A stretch of 64,000 nt of DNA from Rhodanobacter fulvus Jip2 (GTDB lineage: Bacteria > Pseudomonadota > Gammaproteobacteria > Xanthomonadales > Rhodanobacteraceae), in contig NZ_AJXU01000059.1 in the NCBI RefSeq assembly GCF_000264315.1, forward strand, positions 36,243 to 100,242, given 5' to 3'. A program made the position numbers and the translations under genes. The notes under the pieces were generated by a model. It was not told the origin of the DNA and made no database searches. It saw nothing but the letters and a program-made list of their open reading frames with translations. Below, one piece after another: positions 1 to 9,288 of this stretch. How positions within the stretch are numbered: position 1 is the first letter of the stretch; each line of letters begins with the position of its first letter.

Positions 1-1239
1 GATCCGGGTTTTCTGGCCGTGTACGAGGAAGGCAGCGACCAGAAGAAGGCCGACGACGACGACGAAGGCCGGCGCCTGCCGCGGCTGGAAAAAGGCGAGG
101 CGGTGCCGCTGCACGAGATCGCCGCCGATCAGCATTTCACCGAGCCACCGCCGCGCTACTCCGAAGCGAGCCTGGTCAAGGCGCTGGAAGAGCACGGCAT
201 CGGCCGTCCGTCCACCTACGCCAGCATCATCCAGGTGCTGCAGAACCGCGAGTACGTCTTCCTCGACAGCCGCCGCTTCAAGCCCAGCGATGTCGGCCGC
301 GCGGTCAGCAAATTCCTGACCCAGCACTTCACCCAGTACGTCGACTACGACTTCACCGCGAAGATGGAAGACGAGTTGGACGCGGTCAGCCGTGGCGAAG
401 AAGCCTGGGTGCCGCTGATGGAGCGCTTCTGGGTGCCGTTCAAGCAGCAGGTGGACGAGAAAACCGAATCGGTCGATCGCAGCGAGGCCACCGGCGCGCG
501 CGAGCTGGGCACCGATCCGAAAACCGGCAAGCCGGTGTCGGTGCGGCTGGGCCGCTTCGGGCCGTACGCGGCCATCGGCACCAAGGACGACGAGGAAAAG
601 CCCACCTTCGCCAGCCTGCGCCCCGGCCAGAGCATGCACACCATCACCCTGGCCGACGCGCTGGAGCTGTTCAAGCTGCCGCGCCAGCTGGGCACCGCGC
701 CGAACGGCGACGAGGTCAGCGTGGCGATCGGCCGTTTCGGCCCGTTCGTGAAGCAGGGCAGCACCTACGCCTCGCTCAAGGCCGAGGATGATCCGTACAC
801 CATCGAGCTGCCCCGTGCGCTGCAGGTGGTGGCCGAGAAACTGGAGATGCTGGCCAACCGCCTGATCCTCGACTTCGGCAATGGCGTGCAGGTGCTGAAC
901 GGTCGCTACGGCCCCTACATCACCGACGGCGAAAAGAACGCGCGGATCCCGAAGGACCAGGAACCCAAGACGCTGACCGAAGCCCAATGCCTCGAACTGC
1001 TGGCCGCCGCGCCGGTGAAGAAAGGCCGCTTCGGCAAGAAGACGGCCGCCAAGAAAGTGGCCGCCAAAAAGGCGCCGGCCGCGAAAAAGGCTGCCGTGAA
1101 AAAGGTCGTCAGCAAGAAGACGGCTGCCAGGAAATCTGCGACCAAGAAGACGGCTACCAAGAAAACCGCGGCGAAGAAAACCGCGGCACGCAAGACGCCA
1201 GCCAAATCCTCCGGCACCTCGGGCGCGGGCGAGGCCTGA
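1..1239 (+). CDS. topA: DNA topoisomerase I, C-terminal part (5' end outside window)
   Basis: The reading frame is open from base 1 (it reads DPGFLAVYEEG), so the gene starts upstream and only about 412 C-terminal residues are seen. TopA relaxes negative supercoils in the cytoplasm. The first ~130 residues are the end of the type IA core, including the EHGIGRPSTYASI stretch conserved in the family. Several C-terminal modules follow, each with a GRFGPY/GRYGPY motif and no zinc cysteines. The last ~65 residues are built of KKTAAKK-like units resembling histone H1 tails, a DNA-binding extension common in Xanthomonadales TopA. The stop codon TGA directly abuts the GTG start of tsaC, which suggests translational coupling. 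Confidence 0.95.
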   Translation, partial: DPGFLAVYEEGSDQKKADDDDEGRRLPRLEKGEAVPLHEIAADQHFTEPPPRYSEASLVKALEEHGIGRPSTYASIIQVLQNREYVFLDSRRFKPSDVGRAVSKFLTQHFTQYVDYDFTAKMEDELDAVSRGEEAWVPLMERFWVPFKQQVDEKTESVDRSEATGARELGTDPKTGKPVSVRLGRFGPYAAIGTKDDEEKPTFASLRPGQSMHTITLADALELFKLPRQLGTAPNGDEVSVAIGRFGPFVKQGSTYASLKAEDDPYTIELPRALQVVAEKLEMLANRLILDFGNGVQVLNGRYGPYITDGEKNARIPKDQEPKTLTEAQCLELLAAAPVKKGRFGKKTAAKKVAAKKAPAAKKAAVKKVVSKKTAARKSATKKTATKKTAAKKTAARKTPAKSSGTSGAGEA

Positions 1240-1812
1240 GTGTTGCAGCGCTTTGCCGGGAGCCAGATCGATGCTGCCGCCGCGCTGCTGCGTGACGGTG
1301 GCGTGCTGGCCTATCCGACCGAAGCGGTGTTCGGCCTGGGCTGCGACCCGCGCAACCGGACGGCGTTCGAACACCTGTTTGCGCTGAAACAGCGGCCGCC
1401 CACGCAAGGCGTGCTGTTGATCGCGGCGGATTTCGCGCAGGTGGAGTGTTACATCGACCGCGCTGCCGTCCCTGCTGACGTGCTGGCCCAGGTGCAGGCC
1501 AGCTGGCCGGGGCCGCATACCTGGATTCTTCCGCGTGCCGCCGACATTCCCGCGTGGATCGCCGGCGCGCATGCCGGCATCGCCTTGCGGGTGACGGCCC
1601 ACGCGCCGGCAGCAGCCTTGTGCCGCGCCTACGGTGGCGCCCTGGTTTCCACCAGCGCCAACCCACACGGCAGCGCACCGGCCCGCACGGCGGACACGGT
1701 AGCCAGCTATTTCGGCGACGCACTGGACGGGCTGCTGGACGCGCCGCTGGGACAGCAGGACCGCCCCACGACCATCCGCGACGCCCTCACCGGCGCCACT
1801 GTTCGGCACTGA
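1240..1812 (+). CDS. tsaC: Threonylcarbamoyl-AMP synthase (Sua5/YciO/YrdC family)
   Basis: The 190-residue product has the length of TsaC rather than the longer Sua5. TsaC makes threonylcarbamoyl-AMP from threonine, bicarbonate and ATP, the first step of tRNA t6A37 modification, in the cytoplasm. Family features seen are YPTEAVFGLGCDP near residue 26, the ALKQRP segment near 49 (KxR motif) and the STSANPHG motif near 137. The GTG start immediately follows the topA stop without its own clear Shine-Dalgarno, so expression probably depends on the topA message. Confidence 0.93.
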   Translation: MLQRFAGSQIDAAAALLRDGGVLAYPTEAVFGLGCDPRNRTAFEHLFALKQRPPTQGVLLIAADFAQVECYIDRAAVPADVLAQVQASWPGPHTWILPRAADIPAWIAGAHAGIALRVTAHAPAAALCRAYGGALVSTSANPHGSAPARTADTVASYFGDALDGLLDAPLGQQDRPTTIRDALTGATVRH

Positions 1813-1892
1813 GCCGCCGCGCAATAATTCGCCGCTGAACCGTCCGCACGGAAGCACCTGCCGATCGGCGGGATGCCACAGGAGAACCCCGC

Positions 1893-3281
1893 TTGGCCAT
1901 TGTCTACGACACATTCCAGCAGGAGGCGCCCAGCCGGCTGCCGCTGCTGTTCGCCACTGCCGCCGATCGCACGGTGGCCTGGCGCGATGGCGCCGCGGTC
2001 AGTGCCGCCCAATTCCTGGGCCACGTGCGGCAGGTGGCGGCGCAGCTGCCGGCCACCGCGGCGACGGTCAACCTGTGTGAGGATCGCTACGCGTTCCTGG
2101 TGGCGTTCTGCGCCATCGTGCTGCGCGGCCAGACCAACCTGCTGCCCTCCTCGCGCGCGCCGCAGGCGGTGGACGAGGTGATGGCCGCGCATCCCGGTTG
2201 CCATGTGCTGGGCGACCTGCCGCTGGACGTGGCGCCGCCGCGCTACCAGAGGATGTCGCCACTGGAGGCCATGGTCGAAAGCAGCGACTTCGTGTTGCCA
2301 TCGATCGATGCCGACCAGGTGGTGGCGATCGGCTACACCTCCGGCTCCACCGGTGCGCCCAGCGCCAACCGGAAAACCTGGCGCAGCTTCCACGCCAGCA
2401 CCGCCGGCAACCTGCAGATGCTGCGCGCCGAGCTGGGCCAGCGGTTCGAGGTTGTTGCCACGGTGCCGCCGCAGCACATGTACGGCATCGAGATGTCGGT
2501 GCTGCTGCCCTTGCTGGGCGACATCGGCATCCATGCCGGGCGGCCGTTCTTTCCCGCCGATGTGGCGGCGGCGCTGGCGGAGGTGCCCGCGCCACGCGTG
2601 CTGGTGACCACGCCCGTGCACCTGCGCGCCCTGGTCGACTCGGGCATCGCGCTGCCGCCGCTGGCGGCGATGGTGTCGGCCACGGCGCCGCTGTCGCGCG
2701 AACTGGCGTTGGCCGCCGAGCAGCGTTTCGGCGCGCCCTTGCTGGAAGTGTTCGGTTCCACCGAGACCTGCGTGTTCGCCAGCCGCCGCGCCAGCGTGCA
2801 GGAGGAGTGGTCGCTGTTCGACGGCGTGCAGTTGCACCCGCAGCCGGACGGCACCCTGGTCGACGCGCCACAGCTCGATGATGCGGTGGCGCTGGCCGAC
2901 CTGGTCAGCCTGCACGATGGAGGTCGGCGTTTCCGTTTGCGCGGTCGTCGTGCGGACCTGCTGGAAATCGCCGGCAAGCGCGCCTCGCTGGCCGATCTCA
3001 CCCGCCGCCTGCTGGCCATCCCCGGCGTGCGCGACGGCGTGATGCTGCAACTGGACGACGCCGACACCATCGGCGTGCGTCGCATCGCGGCCGTGGTGGT
3101 GGCGCCGGAGCTGGACGAGCACATGATCCTCGATGCACTGCGCCGCGCGATCGACCCATTGTTCCTGCCGCGACCGCTGCGGCTGGTGGACGCGCTGCCG
3201 CGCAACGAAACCGGAAAATTGCCGCGCGCCGCGTTGCTGGCACTGCTGCAAACGGCCAGCGAAGGCCATTCGCCAAACTGA
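1893..3281 (+). CDS. AMP-dependent acyl/aryl-acid ligase
   Basis: The 462-residue protein belongs to the ANL adenylating superfamily: it should activate a carboxylic acid with ATP. Visible motifs are the P-loop YTSGSTGAPS (about residue 150), FGSTE (about 288), the hinge-like RGRRADLLEIAGKR (about 350) and the C-terminal PRNETGKLPR with the catalytic lysine. It is shorter than fatty acyl-CoA synthetases and resembles the ligases of aryl polyene/xanthomonadin pigment clusters, but no other pigment genes are in the window, so the substrate is unknown. The TTG start is chosen because GGAG lies 8 nt upstream and the protein fills the frame. It stands alone between tsaC and purD. Confidence 0.75.
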   Translation: MAIVYDTFQQEAPSRLPLLFATAADRTVAWRDGAAVSAAQFLGHVRQVAAQLPATAATVNLCEDRYAFLVAFCAIVLRGQTNLLPSSRAPQAVDEVMAAHPGCHVLGDLPLDVAPPRYQRMSPLEAMVESSDFVLPSIDADQVVAIGYTSGSTGAPSANRKTWRSFHASTAGNLQMLRAELGQRFEVVATVPPQHMYGIEMSVLLPLLGDIGIHAGRPFFPADVAAALAEVPAPRVLVTTPVHLRALVDSGIALPPLAAMVSATAPLSRELALAAEQRFGAPLLEVFGSTETCVFASRRASVQEEWSLFDGVQLHPQPDGTLVDAPQLDDAVALADLVSLHDGGRRFRLRGRRADLLEIAGKRASLADLTRRLLAIPGVRDGVMLQLDDADTIGVRRIAAVVVAPELDEHMILDALRRAIDPLFLPRPLRLVDALPRNETGKLPRAALLALLQTASEGHSPN

Positions 3282-3361
3282 CCGCGCCGACGTCCAGGGC
3301 GCAGCGTGCCCTACAATGCGCGACGGCGCCGCGCCGGCGCGCATCTGTATCGGAGCAGTAC

Positions 3362-4645
3362 ATGAAGGTTCTCGTCATCGGCGGCGGCGGTCGCGAACAC
3401 GCGCTGGCGTGGAAGCTGAAGCAATCGCCGCGGGTCAGCGAAGTGATCGTGGCGCCCGGCAACGCCGGCACCGCCCGCGAGCCGGGCGTGCGCAACGCCG
3501 ACGTGGCCGTGACCGATCTCGACGGCCTGCTGAAACTGGCCCGTGACGAAGGCATCGCGCTGACCGTGGTGGGCCCCGAAGTGCCGCTGGTGGCCGGCGT
3601 GGTCGACCGCTTCCGCGATGCGGGCCTGCGCATCTACGGGCCGCGCGCCATCGCCGCGCAACTGGAAGGCTCCAAGGCGTTCGCCAAGGATTTCCTGCAG
3701 CGGCACAACATTCCCACCGCCTACTACGCGGTGTTCACCGAGCTGGAGCCGGCGCTGGCGTACGTGCGCAAGCATGGCGCGCCGATCGTGATCAAGGCCG
3801 ACGGCCTGGCCGCCGGCAAGGGCGTGGTGGTGGCGCTGACCCAGGCCGATGCCGAGCTGGCCCTGCACGACATGCTGGGCGCGCACAGCTTCGGCGACGC
3901 CTCCGCCCGCGTGGTGATCGAGGAATTCCTCGACGGCGAAGAAGCCAGCTACATCGTGATGAGCGACGGCAGCCACGCCCTGCCGATGGCCTCCAGCCAG
4001 GACCACAAGCGCCGCGACGAAGGCGATATGGGCCCCAACACCGGCGGCATGGGCGCGTATTCGCCCGCGCCGGTGGTTACGCCGGAAGTCGAGCAGCGCA
4101 TCCTGAAGGAAGTGATCGAACCCACCCTGCGCGGCATGGCGCTGGAAGGTGCACCGTTCATCGGCTTCCTGTACGCGGGGCTGATGATCGACAAGCAGGG
4201 CAATCCCAAGGTCATCGAATACAACGTGCGCTTCGGCGACCCGGAGACGCAGCCCATCCTGATGCGGCTGAAATCCGACATGGTCGACCTGATCGACGCC
4301 GCGCTGGATGGACGTCTGAATGAAGTCAGCGCGCGCTGGGACCGCCGCCCCGCCATCGGCGTGGTACTGGCGGCCGCGGGTTATCCGGCGCGGGTGCGCA
4401 GCGGCGACGTGATCGACGGGCTGGATGCCGCCGTCGCGTCTGACGTCAAGGTTTTCCACGCCGGCACCAAACTCGACCAGCAAGGCCGCGCGGTTACCGC
4501 CGGCGGCCGCGTGCTCACCGTCTGCGCGCTCGGCGACGACCTTGCCTCCGCCCGCACGCATGCCTACGCCGCCATCGAGAAGATCCACTACGAAGGCGCG
4601 TTCCATCGCCGCGATATTGCGCACCGGGCGTTGCATCGTCGTTGA
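3362..4645 (+). CDS. purD: Phosphoribosylamine--glycine ligase (GAR synthetase)
   Basis: PurD joins phosphoribosylamine and glycine with ATP in the second step of de novo purine synthesis. The 427-residue protein has the usual length. It begins with the KVLVIGGGGREHALAWKL nucleotide-fold motif and contains ATP-grasp signatures KADGLAAGKGV (about residue 145) and EYNVRFGDPETQ (about 285). An ATG with GGAG 6 nt upstream fixes the start. purH is not beside it here. A TACAAT sequence at 3312-3317 could be a -10 box, but no good -35 accompanies it. Confidence 0.97.
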   Translation: MKVLVIGGGGREHALAWKLKQSPRVSEVIVAPGNAGTAREPGVRNADVAVTDLDGLLKLARDEGIALTVVGPEVPLVAGVVDRFRDAGLRIYGPRAIAAQLEGSKAFAKDFLQRHNIPTAYYAVFTELEPALAYVRKHGAPIVIKADGLAAGKGVVVALTQADAELALHDMLGAHSFGDASARVVIEEFLDGEEASYIVMSDGSHALPMASSQDHKRRDEGDMGPNTGGMGAYSPAPVVTPEVEQRILKEVIEPTLRGMALEGAPFIGFLYAGLMIDKQGNPKVIEYNVRFGDPETQPILMRLKSDMVDLIDAALDGRLNEVSARWDRRPAIGVVLAAAGYPARVRSGDVIDGLDAAVASDVKVFHAGTKLDQQGRAVTAGGRVLTVCALGDDLASARTHAYAAIEKIHYEGAFHRRDIAHRALHRR

Positions 4646-4694
4646 GGTGGTGAGGTCGGACATGGGGTTTTGGAGGGGTAACTTTTTGGCCAGG

Positions 4695-4820
4695 AGCGCC
4701 CCCATCCGCCTTCGGCACCTTCCCCCGTTGCACGGGGGAAGGAAGCGACCGGGCCCCTCGAAACAGCCAGCTCCCTTCCCCCGCTGTGCGGGGGAAGGTG
4801 CCGAAGGCGGATGGGGCGCT
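4695..4820. repeat. Three-hairpin intergenic repeat, copy 1
   Basis: Outer arms of about 30 bases (GCGCCCC-ATCCGCCTTCGGCACC and its complement) enclose two inner hairpins, each CCTTCCCCC-loop-GGGGGAAGG, so the whole can fold as a three-way junction. A second copy is at 52024-52161 and the start of a third lies at the window end. It fills most of the gap between purD and the MFS-acyltransferase gene. No open reading frame is associated, so it looks like a non-coding dispersed element. Confidence 0.85.
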
Positions 4821-4890
4821 CTTCGCTCCACACTCCGGATAGCCCAGGAAGAAAACACCCGACACTCCCACCCACCCGCCATGGATTCGC

Positions 4891-6765
4891 ATGAGCCAAT
4901 TCGCATTGCTGGGAAAGCGTCGCTTCGCACCGTTCTTCTGGACGCAGGCGCTGGGGGCGTTCAACGACAACGCGTTCCGCAATGCGCTGCTGATGCTGGT
5001 GGCGTTCCAGATGGGGTTGGGCGACTACACCGTGTCGCTGTACACGAACTTCGCGCCGGCGTTGTTCATCATCCCGTTCTTCCTGTTCTCGGCCACGGCC
5101 GGGCAGCTGGCGGAGAAGTTCGAGAAGACGCGCATCATCCGCTGGGTGAAGTTGTTCGAGATCGTGGCGATGGTGGTCGCCGCCATCGGCTTCTACACCC
5201 ATCACCTCTCGCTGCTGCTGGTGGTGCTGTTCATGATGGGCATGCATTCGACCGTGTTCGGGCCGATCAAGTACGCGATCCTGCCGCAGGCGCTGAAGCC
5301 CGCTGAACTGGTCGGCGGCAATGGCCTGGTGGAAATGGGCACCCAGCTGGCGATCCTGATCGGCATGATCGCGGGCAATGCCCTGATGCTGGTGGCCGGT
5401 GTGGGGCCGTTGCTGGCGTCGGGCGCCACCATCGCGGTGGCGGTGGCGGGGTATCTGGTCAGCCGCAGGATTCCCGCCGCACCGGCAACCGCACCGGAGC
5501 TGAAATTCAACTGGAACCCGTTCAGTGAAACGGCGCGGGTGCTCCGCATCACGCGCGCGGATCGCGCCGTGTGGAACGCGGTGCTGGGCATCTCGTGGTT
5601 CTGGTTTTTCGGTACCGTGCTGATCGCGCAATTGCCCAACTACACGCGCGAGACGCTGGGTGGCGACGGTTCGGTGAATACGCTGGTGCTGACCCTGTTC
5701 TCGGTCGGCAGCGGCATCGGCGCGCTGCTGTGCGAGCGGTTGTCGGGCAAGCGGGTGGAGATCGGGCTGGTGCCGCTGGGCGCGTTCGGGCTCACCGTGT
5801 TCGGCGTGGATCTGTATCTCGCGCGGCATGGCATGGCGGCGATGCGCGGTGTGGATTGGCTGACCTTCCTGCACGGCGCGGGGAGCTGGCGCATCGCGCT
5901 GGATCTCACCCTGATCGGCGTGTTTGCCGGTTTCTACGTGGTGCCGCTGTTCGCCTTCGTGCAGGCGCGCGCGCCGCGCGAAAAGCTGTCGCGCATCATC
6001 GCCGGCAACAACATCGTCAACGCCTTGCTGATCGTGCTGGCGGCGGGGTTCGGGTTGGGGCTGGGGGCGCTCGGTCTGGACGCGTCGCAGATTTTCCTGG
6101 CCGCCGCGCTGCTCAACATCGCGGTGGCCGCGTACATCTTCACCCTGGTGCCCGAGTTCCTGATGCGCTTCATCACCTGGGTGCTGGTGAACACGCTGTA
6201 TCGGGTGCGTGCCGATGGTTTGCAGCAGATCCCCGAGGACGGCCCGGTGCTGCTGGTGTGCAACCACGTCAGCTACATGGATCCGCTGCTGCTGATGGCG
6301 AACCTGCGGCGGCCGGTGCGGTTTGTCATGTACTACAAGATCTTCAAGATCCCGCTGATGAGCTTCGTCTTCCGCACCGCCAAGGCGATTCCCATTGCGG
6401 GTTACAAAGAGGATGCGGCCGTGCTGCAGCGAGCCTACGACGCCATCGACGACGCGCTGGCGGCGGGCGAGGTGGTGTGCATTTTCCCCGAAGGCGGCTT
6501 GACCGGCGATGGCCGGATCGCGCCGTTCCGAACGGGCGTGGAGAAAATACTGGCGCGTCGCCCGGTGACAGTCGTACCGCTGGCGCTGCGTGGCCTGTGG
6601 GGCAGCGTGTGGAGCCGGCGCGATTCAAGGCTGCATCGCGCGCGCCTGCCGCGCCGCTTCCGGGCGCGGGTGGAACTGGTCGCCGGTGCACCGCTGGAGC
6701 CGATTGAAGCCAGCGCCGAAGCACTGGAAGCACGCGTCAACGAACTACGCGGCGATCTGGCGTAG
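4891..6765 (+). CDS. MFS transporter fused to PlsC-type acyltransferase (LplT-Aas-like)
   Basis: The 624-residue protein has about twelve membrane segments in residues 10-425, starting with the FAPFFWTQALGAFNDNAFRNAL motif typical of the lysophospholipid flippase LplT. A 1-acylglycerophosphate acyltransferase domain follows, with NHVSYMD (H459-x4-D464) and FPEG (532-535). The family role is import and re-acylation of lysophospholipids at the inner membrane. Many relatives carry a third, AMP-ligase domain, which is absent here: the protein ends shortly after the acyltransferase domain. An acyl donor might instead come from acyl-CoA or acyl-ACP made elsewhere. Confidence 0.85.
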   Translation: MSQFALLGKRRFAPFFWTQALGAFNDNAFRNALLMLVAFQMGLGDYTVSLYTNFAPALFIIPFFLFSATAGQLAEKFEKTRIIRWVKLFEIVAMVVAAIGFYTHHLSLLLVVLFMMGMHSTVFGPIKYAILPQALKPAELVGGNGLVEMGTQLAILIGMIAGNALMLVAGVGPLLASGATIAVAVAGYLVSRRIPAAPATAPELKFNWNPFSETARVLRITRADRAVWNAVLGISWFWFFGTVLIAQLPNYTRETLGGDGSVNTLVLTLFSVGSGIGALLCERLSGKRVEIGLVPLGAFGLTVFGVDLYLARHGMAAMRGVDWLTFLHGAGSWRIALDLTLIGVFAGFYVVPLFAFVQARAPREKLSRIIAGNNIVNALLIVLAAGFGLGLGALGLDASQIFLAAALLNIAVAAYIFTLVPEFLMRFITWVLVNTLYRVRADGLQQIPEDGPVLLVCNHVSYMDPLLLMANLRRPVRFVMYYKIFKIPLMSFVFRTAKAIPIAGYKEDAAVLQRAYDAIDDALAAGEVVCIFPEGGLTGDGRIAPFRTGVEKILARRPVTVVPLALRGLWGSVWSRRDSRLHRARLPRRFRARVELVAGAPLEPIEASAEALEARVNELRGDLA

Positions 6766-6787
6766 CAGACCTGCGCGGCGACGCTCT

Positions 6788-6843
6788 CCGAATCCCGAAT
6801 CCCGGCTTCCAACAGCCTAACGGCTGGTCATCCCGAATCCCGG
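6788..6843. repeat. GAATCCC-type intergenic repeat block
   Basis: Three to four GAATCCCG units, two in tandem and one 25 bases later, separate the convergent MFS-acyltransferase and ampE-like genes. The same heptamer family (GGGATTC/GAATCCC) occurs at 32180-32262, 33216-33301, 34778-34868 (degenerate) and 49970-50004. Confidence 0.7.
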
Positions 6844-6845
6844 CC

Positions 6846-7715
6846 TCAGGCCACCCAGCCGCCGATCACCACCAACGCCACCACGCTGAGCCACGCCAGC
6901 AAGGCGCGCAGCAAAGCGCTGCGCAACCGCACCAGCTCGGCCAGCGGGTCGGTGCGATCCTCGGCGTAGCCGTCGCCGCCCTCGATGTCGCTGATCGCAT
7001 CGGCGCGGGCGGCCGCACCGAGAAAGCCGGGCCCCACGCTGTACCAGCTGTTGGTGGCGGCCTGGGCGTGCCAGCGCTGCCATGCGCCGATCACGGCCTC
7101 CCAATGACCGACCACCGCCAGAGTCAGGGTCAGCAGTTGCGCCGGCAGCCAGTCCAGCGCATTGGCCACATGCCGCGCGCTGACCGCGCTGGCGTCGTCC
7201 AGTTGCAGCGAACGATCACGCCCCAGCGTCTGCGCCAGCCGGTACGCCAGCGCGCCCACCGGACCGAACAGGAAAAACCAGAACAGCACGCCGAAGCGCC
7301 GGCGCAAGGCCGCGTACGCCACCGCTTCGCCCAGCGCCGCCGCCTGCCAGGTCACCGTCTCGCCATCCTCGGTCAGCGCCTGCGCCGTGGCTTCACGCTG
7401 CAGCCCGTCGGGCGCCTGCACGATCGCTTCCAGGTCCGCCTCGAATTCGCGCGGACCGAACGCATACAGCAGCACCGCCAGTGCAAACAGCATCTGCCAC
7501 AGTTCAGCCAGCGGCAGCCGCCCCAGCAGCCAGGCCACCGCGGCGCAAAGCACCAGCGGCAACAGCAGCGCCAGCACCACACGCCCCACGCCACTGGTGT
7601 CGCCCAGTTGCCGCACCCATCGGCGAAACGGCCGATCGCCACCCCAGCGGGCCAGCTGCGGCCGCAGATGGAGCAGACCAAGGGCGATGAGGACGATGAG
7701 CAGGCTGATGGCCAT
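6846..7715 (-). CDS. ampE: AmpE-like inner-membrane protein
   Basis: The 289-residue protein has an N-terminal hydrophobic segment and three or more further membrane spans (about residues 50-85, 150-175 and a C-terminal helix). It contains the AmpE/CbiB-family pattern FGPREFEADL and WFFLFGPVGALAYRLAQ. AmpE was described beside AmpD in beta-lactamase induction; its biochemical activity is unsettled. No ampD is in the window. The ATG at 7715 (MAISLL) is preferred because it begins at the membrane helix; a 10-residue longer form from 7745 is possible, and neither has a strong Shine-Dalgarno. Confidence 0.75.
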   Translation of the reverse strand: MAISLLIVLIALGLLHLRPQLARWGGDRPFRRWVRQLGDTSGVGRVVLALLLPLVLCAAVAWLLGRLPLAELWQMLFALAVLLYAFGPREFEADLEAIVQAPDGLQREATAQALTEDGETVTWQAAALGEAVAYAALRRRFGVLFWFFLFGPVGALAYRLAQTLGRDRSLQLDDASAVSARHVANALDWLPAQLLTLTLAVVGHWEAVIGAWQRWHAQAATNSWYSVGPGFLGAAARADAISDIEGGDGYAEDRTDPLAELVRLRSALLRALLAWLSVVALVVIGGWVA

Positions 7716-7830
7716 GACAAACACTCGCGGACGAATGGCACACATTGTAAGCGAGGGACGATCCGCCGTCTGGACGGCTGAAACTTCAGCGCGTGTCGTC
7801 AGCCGCGTTGCGGATTCGAGTGAGCAGGAT

Positions 7831-8802
7831 CTACCGCCCGGCCGCGGCGACCAGGTCGTCCAGATCCATGCCGCCGCGCCGTTCCAGCCAGTGCGCCAGC
7901 AACCGGTAGGACACCGACAGCGGCGGTGAGGGCAGGAAGCTGCCGTCCGCCAGCGCGTCGGCGATCTGCTGCGGGGTGAACCAGCGCGCTTCCTCCAGCT
8001 CGTGATCGCGCATGGCGATCTCGCGTGAATGCGCGGTGGCGGTGAAGCCCACCATCAGCGAGGCGGGCATCGGCCACGGCTGCGAGGAGTGGTAGTGCAC
8101 CTCGTCCACGAGCACGCCCGATTCCTCGGCCACTTCGCGCCGCACCGCGTCCTCCAGGGTTTCGCCCGGTTCGACGAAGCCGGCCAGCGTCGAATAGCGG
8201 CCCACCGGCCAGCCGGCTTGCCGCCCCAGCAGGCAGGCGCCGTCGTGTTCGACGATCACGATGATCGCCGCATCGGTGCGCGGGAAATGCATGCGTGCGC
8301 ACTCGGCGTTGCTGCACTGCGCACGGTGACCGGCACTGACCAGGCGCAACGTTGCGCCGCAACGGCCGCAGTAACGGGTCTCGCGTTGCCAGTGCACCAG
8401 CCCCTTGGCGTAGGCGAACAAGGCTGCTTCTTCGATCGGCAACTGCAGCGCCGAGTGGCGCAGGCTGGCGAAAGGCGCCCCCAGCGAAACCGCCAGCGCG
8501 CTGGTGCGGGCGGCGTCATCCAGCGCCAGCACGAAATGCGGGCGTCCGTCGATCAGACCGAGCAGGCTGGCGGGTACGTCGCCCAGTCGTTGTTCGCGCT
8601 CGGTGACGTCGAGCCAGCGCAGGGCGTGGCGGTCGCGTTGCAGCAGGGTGTCGCCGGCGGCGTCGAGCAGCAGGTAACGTGCGTCGCCGGATCGGGCCTG
8701 TGCGTCGATCCAGGCGTGGTCGTCGCGCCGCTCGGCCACCCGGTCCAGCACCAGGCTGAGCCCGGCAAAGATGTTGGGTGGCGGCGTGCTGGCCCGGTCC
8801 AT
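7831..8802 (-). CDS. nudC: NADH pyrophosphatase / NAD-RNA decapping hydrolase NudC
   Basis: NudC cleaves NAD(H) to NMN(H) and AMP and removes NAD caps from RNA in the cytoplasm. The 323-residue protein has the family order: variable N-terminal domain, a zinc ribbon (CGRCG ... CSNAEC), the Nudix box GFVEPGETLEDAVRREVAEE, and the NudC-specific SQPWPMP signature just after it. The ATG at 8802 (MDRAST) is chosen because the frame upstream of it is antisense-like and overlaps erpA. It starts 14 nt after the erpA stop, so the two are probably co-transcribed. Confidence 0.93.
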   Translation of the reverse strand: MDRASTPPPNIFAGLSLVLDRVAERRDDHAWIDAQARSGDARYLLLDAAGDTLLQRDRHALRWLDVTEREQRLGDVPASLLGLIDGRPHFVLALDDAARTSALAVSLGAPFASLRHSALQLPIEEAALFAYAKGLVHWQRETRYCGRCGATLRLVSAGHRAQCSNAECARMHFPRTDAAIIVIVEHDGACLLGRQAGWPVGRYSTLAGFVEPGETLEDAVRREVAEESGVLVDEVHYHSSQPWPMPASLMVGFTATAHSREIAMRDHELEEARWFTPQQIADALADGSFLPSPPLSVSYRLLAHWLERRGGMDLDDLVAAAGR

Positions 8803-8816
8803 GCGAGGTGGGCCGT

Positions 8817-9185
8817 TCAGGCGGAGAACGACGACCCGCAGCCGCAGGTGGTCTTGGCGTTCGGGTTGCTGATGACGAACTGCGCGCCGCTGAGGTTCTC
8901 GGCGTAATCGATCTGCGCGCCGGTGAGGTATTGCAGCGACAACGGATCGCACAGCAGGGTCACGCCCTCGCGCTCGACCGCCAGGTCATCCTCGGCCTGG
9001 GCCTCGTCGAAGGTGAAACCGTACTGGAAACCCGAGCAGCCGCCGCCGGAAATGTAGACGCGCAGCTTCAGGTCGGGGTTGCCCTCTTCGGCGATCAACT
9101 CATGCGCCTTGCTGGCGGCCGCCGCGGTGAACAGCAGCGGCGCACTGGCGCTGCGGTAATCGGGAATGGCGACGAAAGTGTTCAT
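8817..9185 (-). CDS. erpA: Iron-sulfur cluster insertion protein ErpA (A-type carrier)
   Basis: The 122-residue A-type carrier delivers Fe-S clusters to apoproteins. The three invariant cysteines are visible: Cys50 in GGGCSGFQY and Cys114/Cys116 in TTCGCGSSF at the C-terminus. The [15 protein letters not shown] core is typical of ErpA/HesB. The start at 9185 ([10 protein letters not shown]) is chosen because the upstream extension is arginine-poor noise not found in the family. It is followed directly by nudC. Confidence 0.93.
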   Translation of the reverse strand: MNTFVAIPDYRSASAPLLFTAAAASKAHELIAEEGNPDLKLRVYISGGGCSGFQYGFTFDEAQAEDDLAVEREGVTLLCDPLSLQYLTGAQIDYAENLSGAQFVISNPNAKTTCGCGSSFSA

Positions 9186-9288
9186 GACGTTCCAGATGGG
9201 GTCGTTGCGGGACGGTACAAGCATACCCGCGACGGCCTCCGCCTCCATGAACGCGGATGGCGCGCGAGGCGCCATCGCGCTCGCCGGC

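Noticed and set aside
3289..3317. Full promoter for purD at TACAAT
   Set aside because: The -10 box is good but no acceptable -35 occurs at 16-18 bp spacing.
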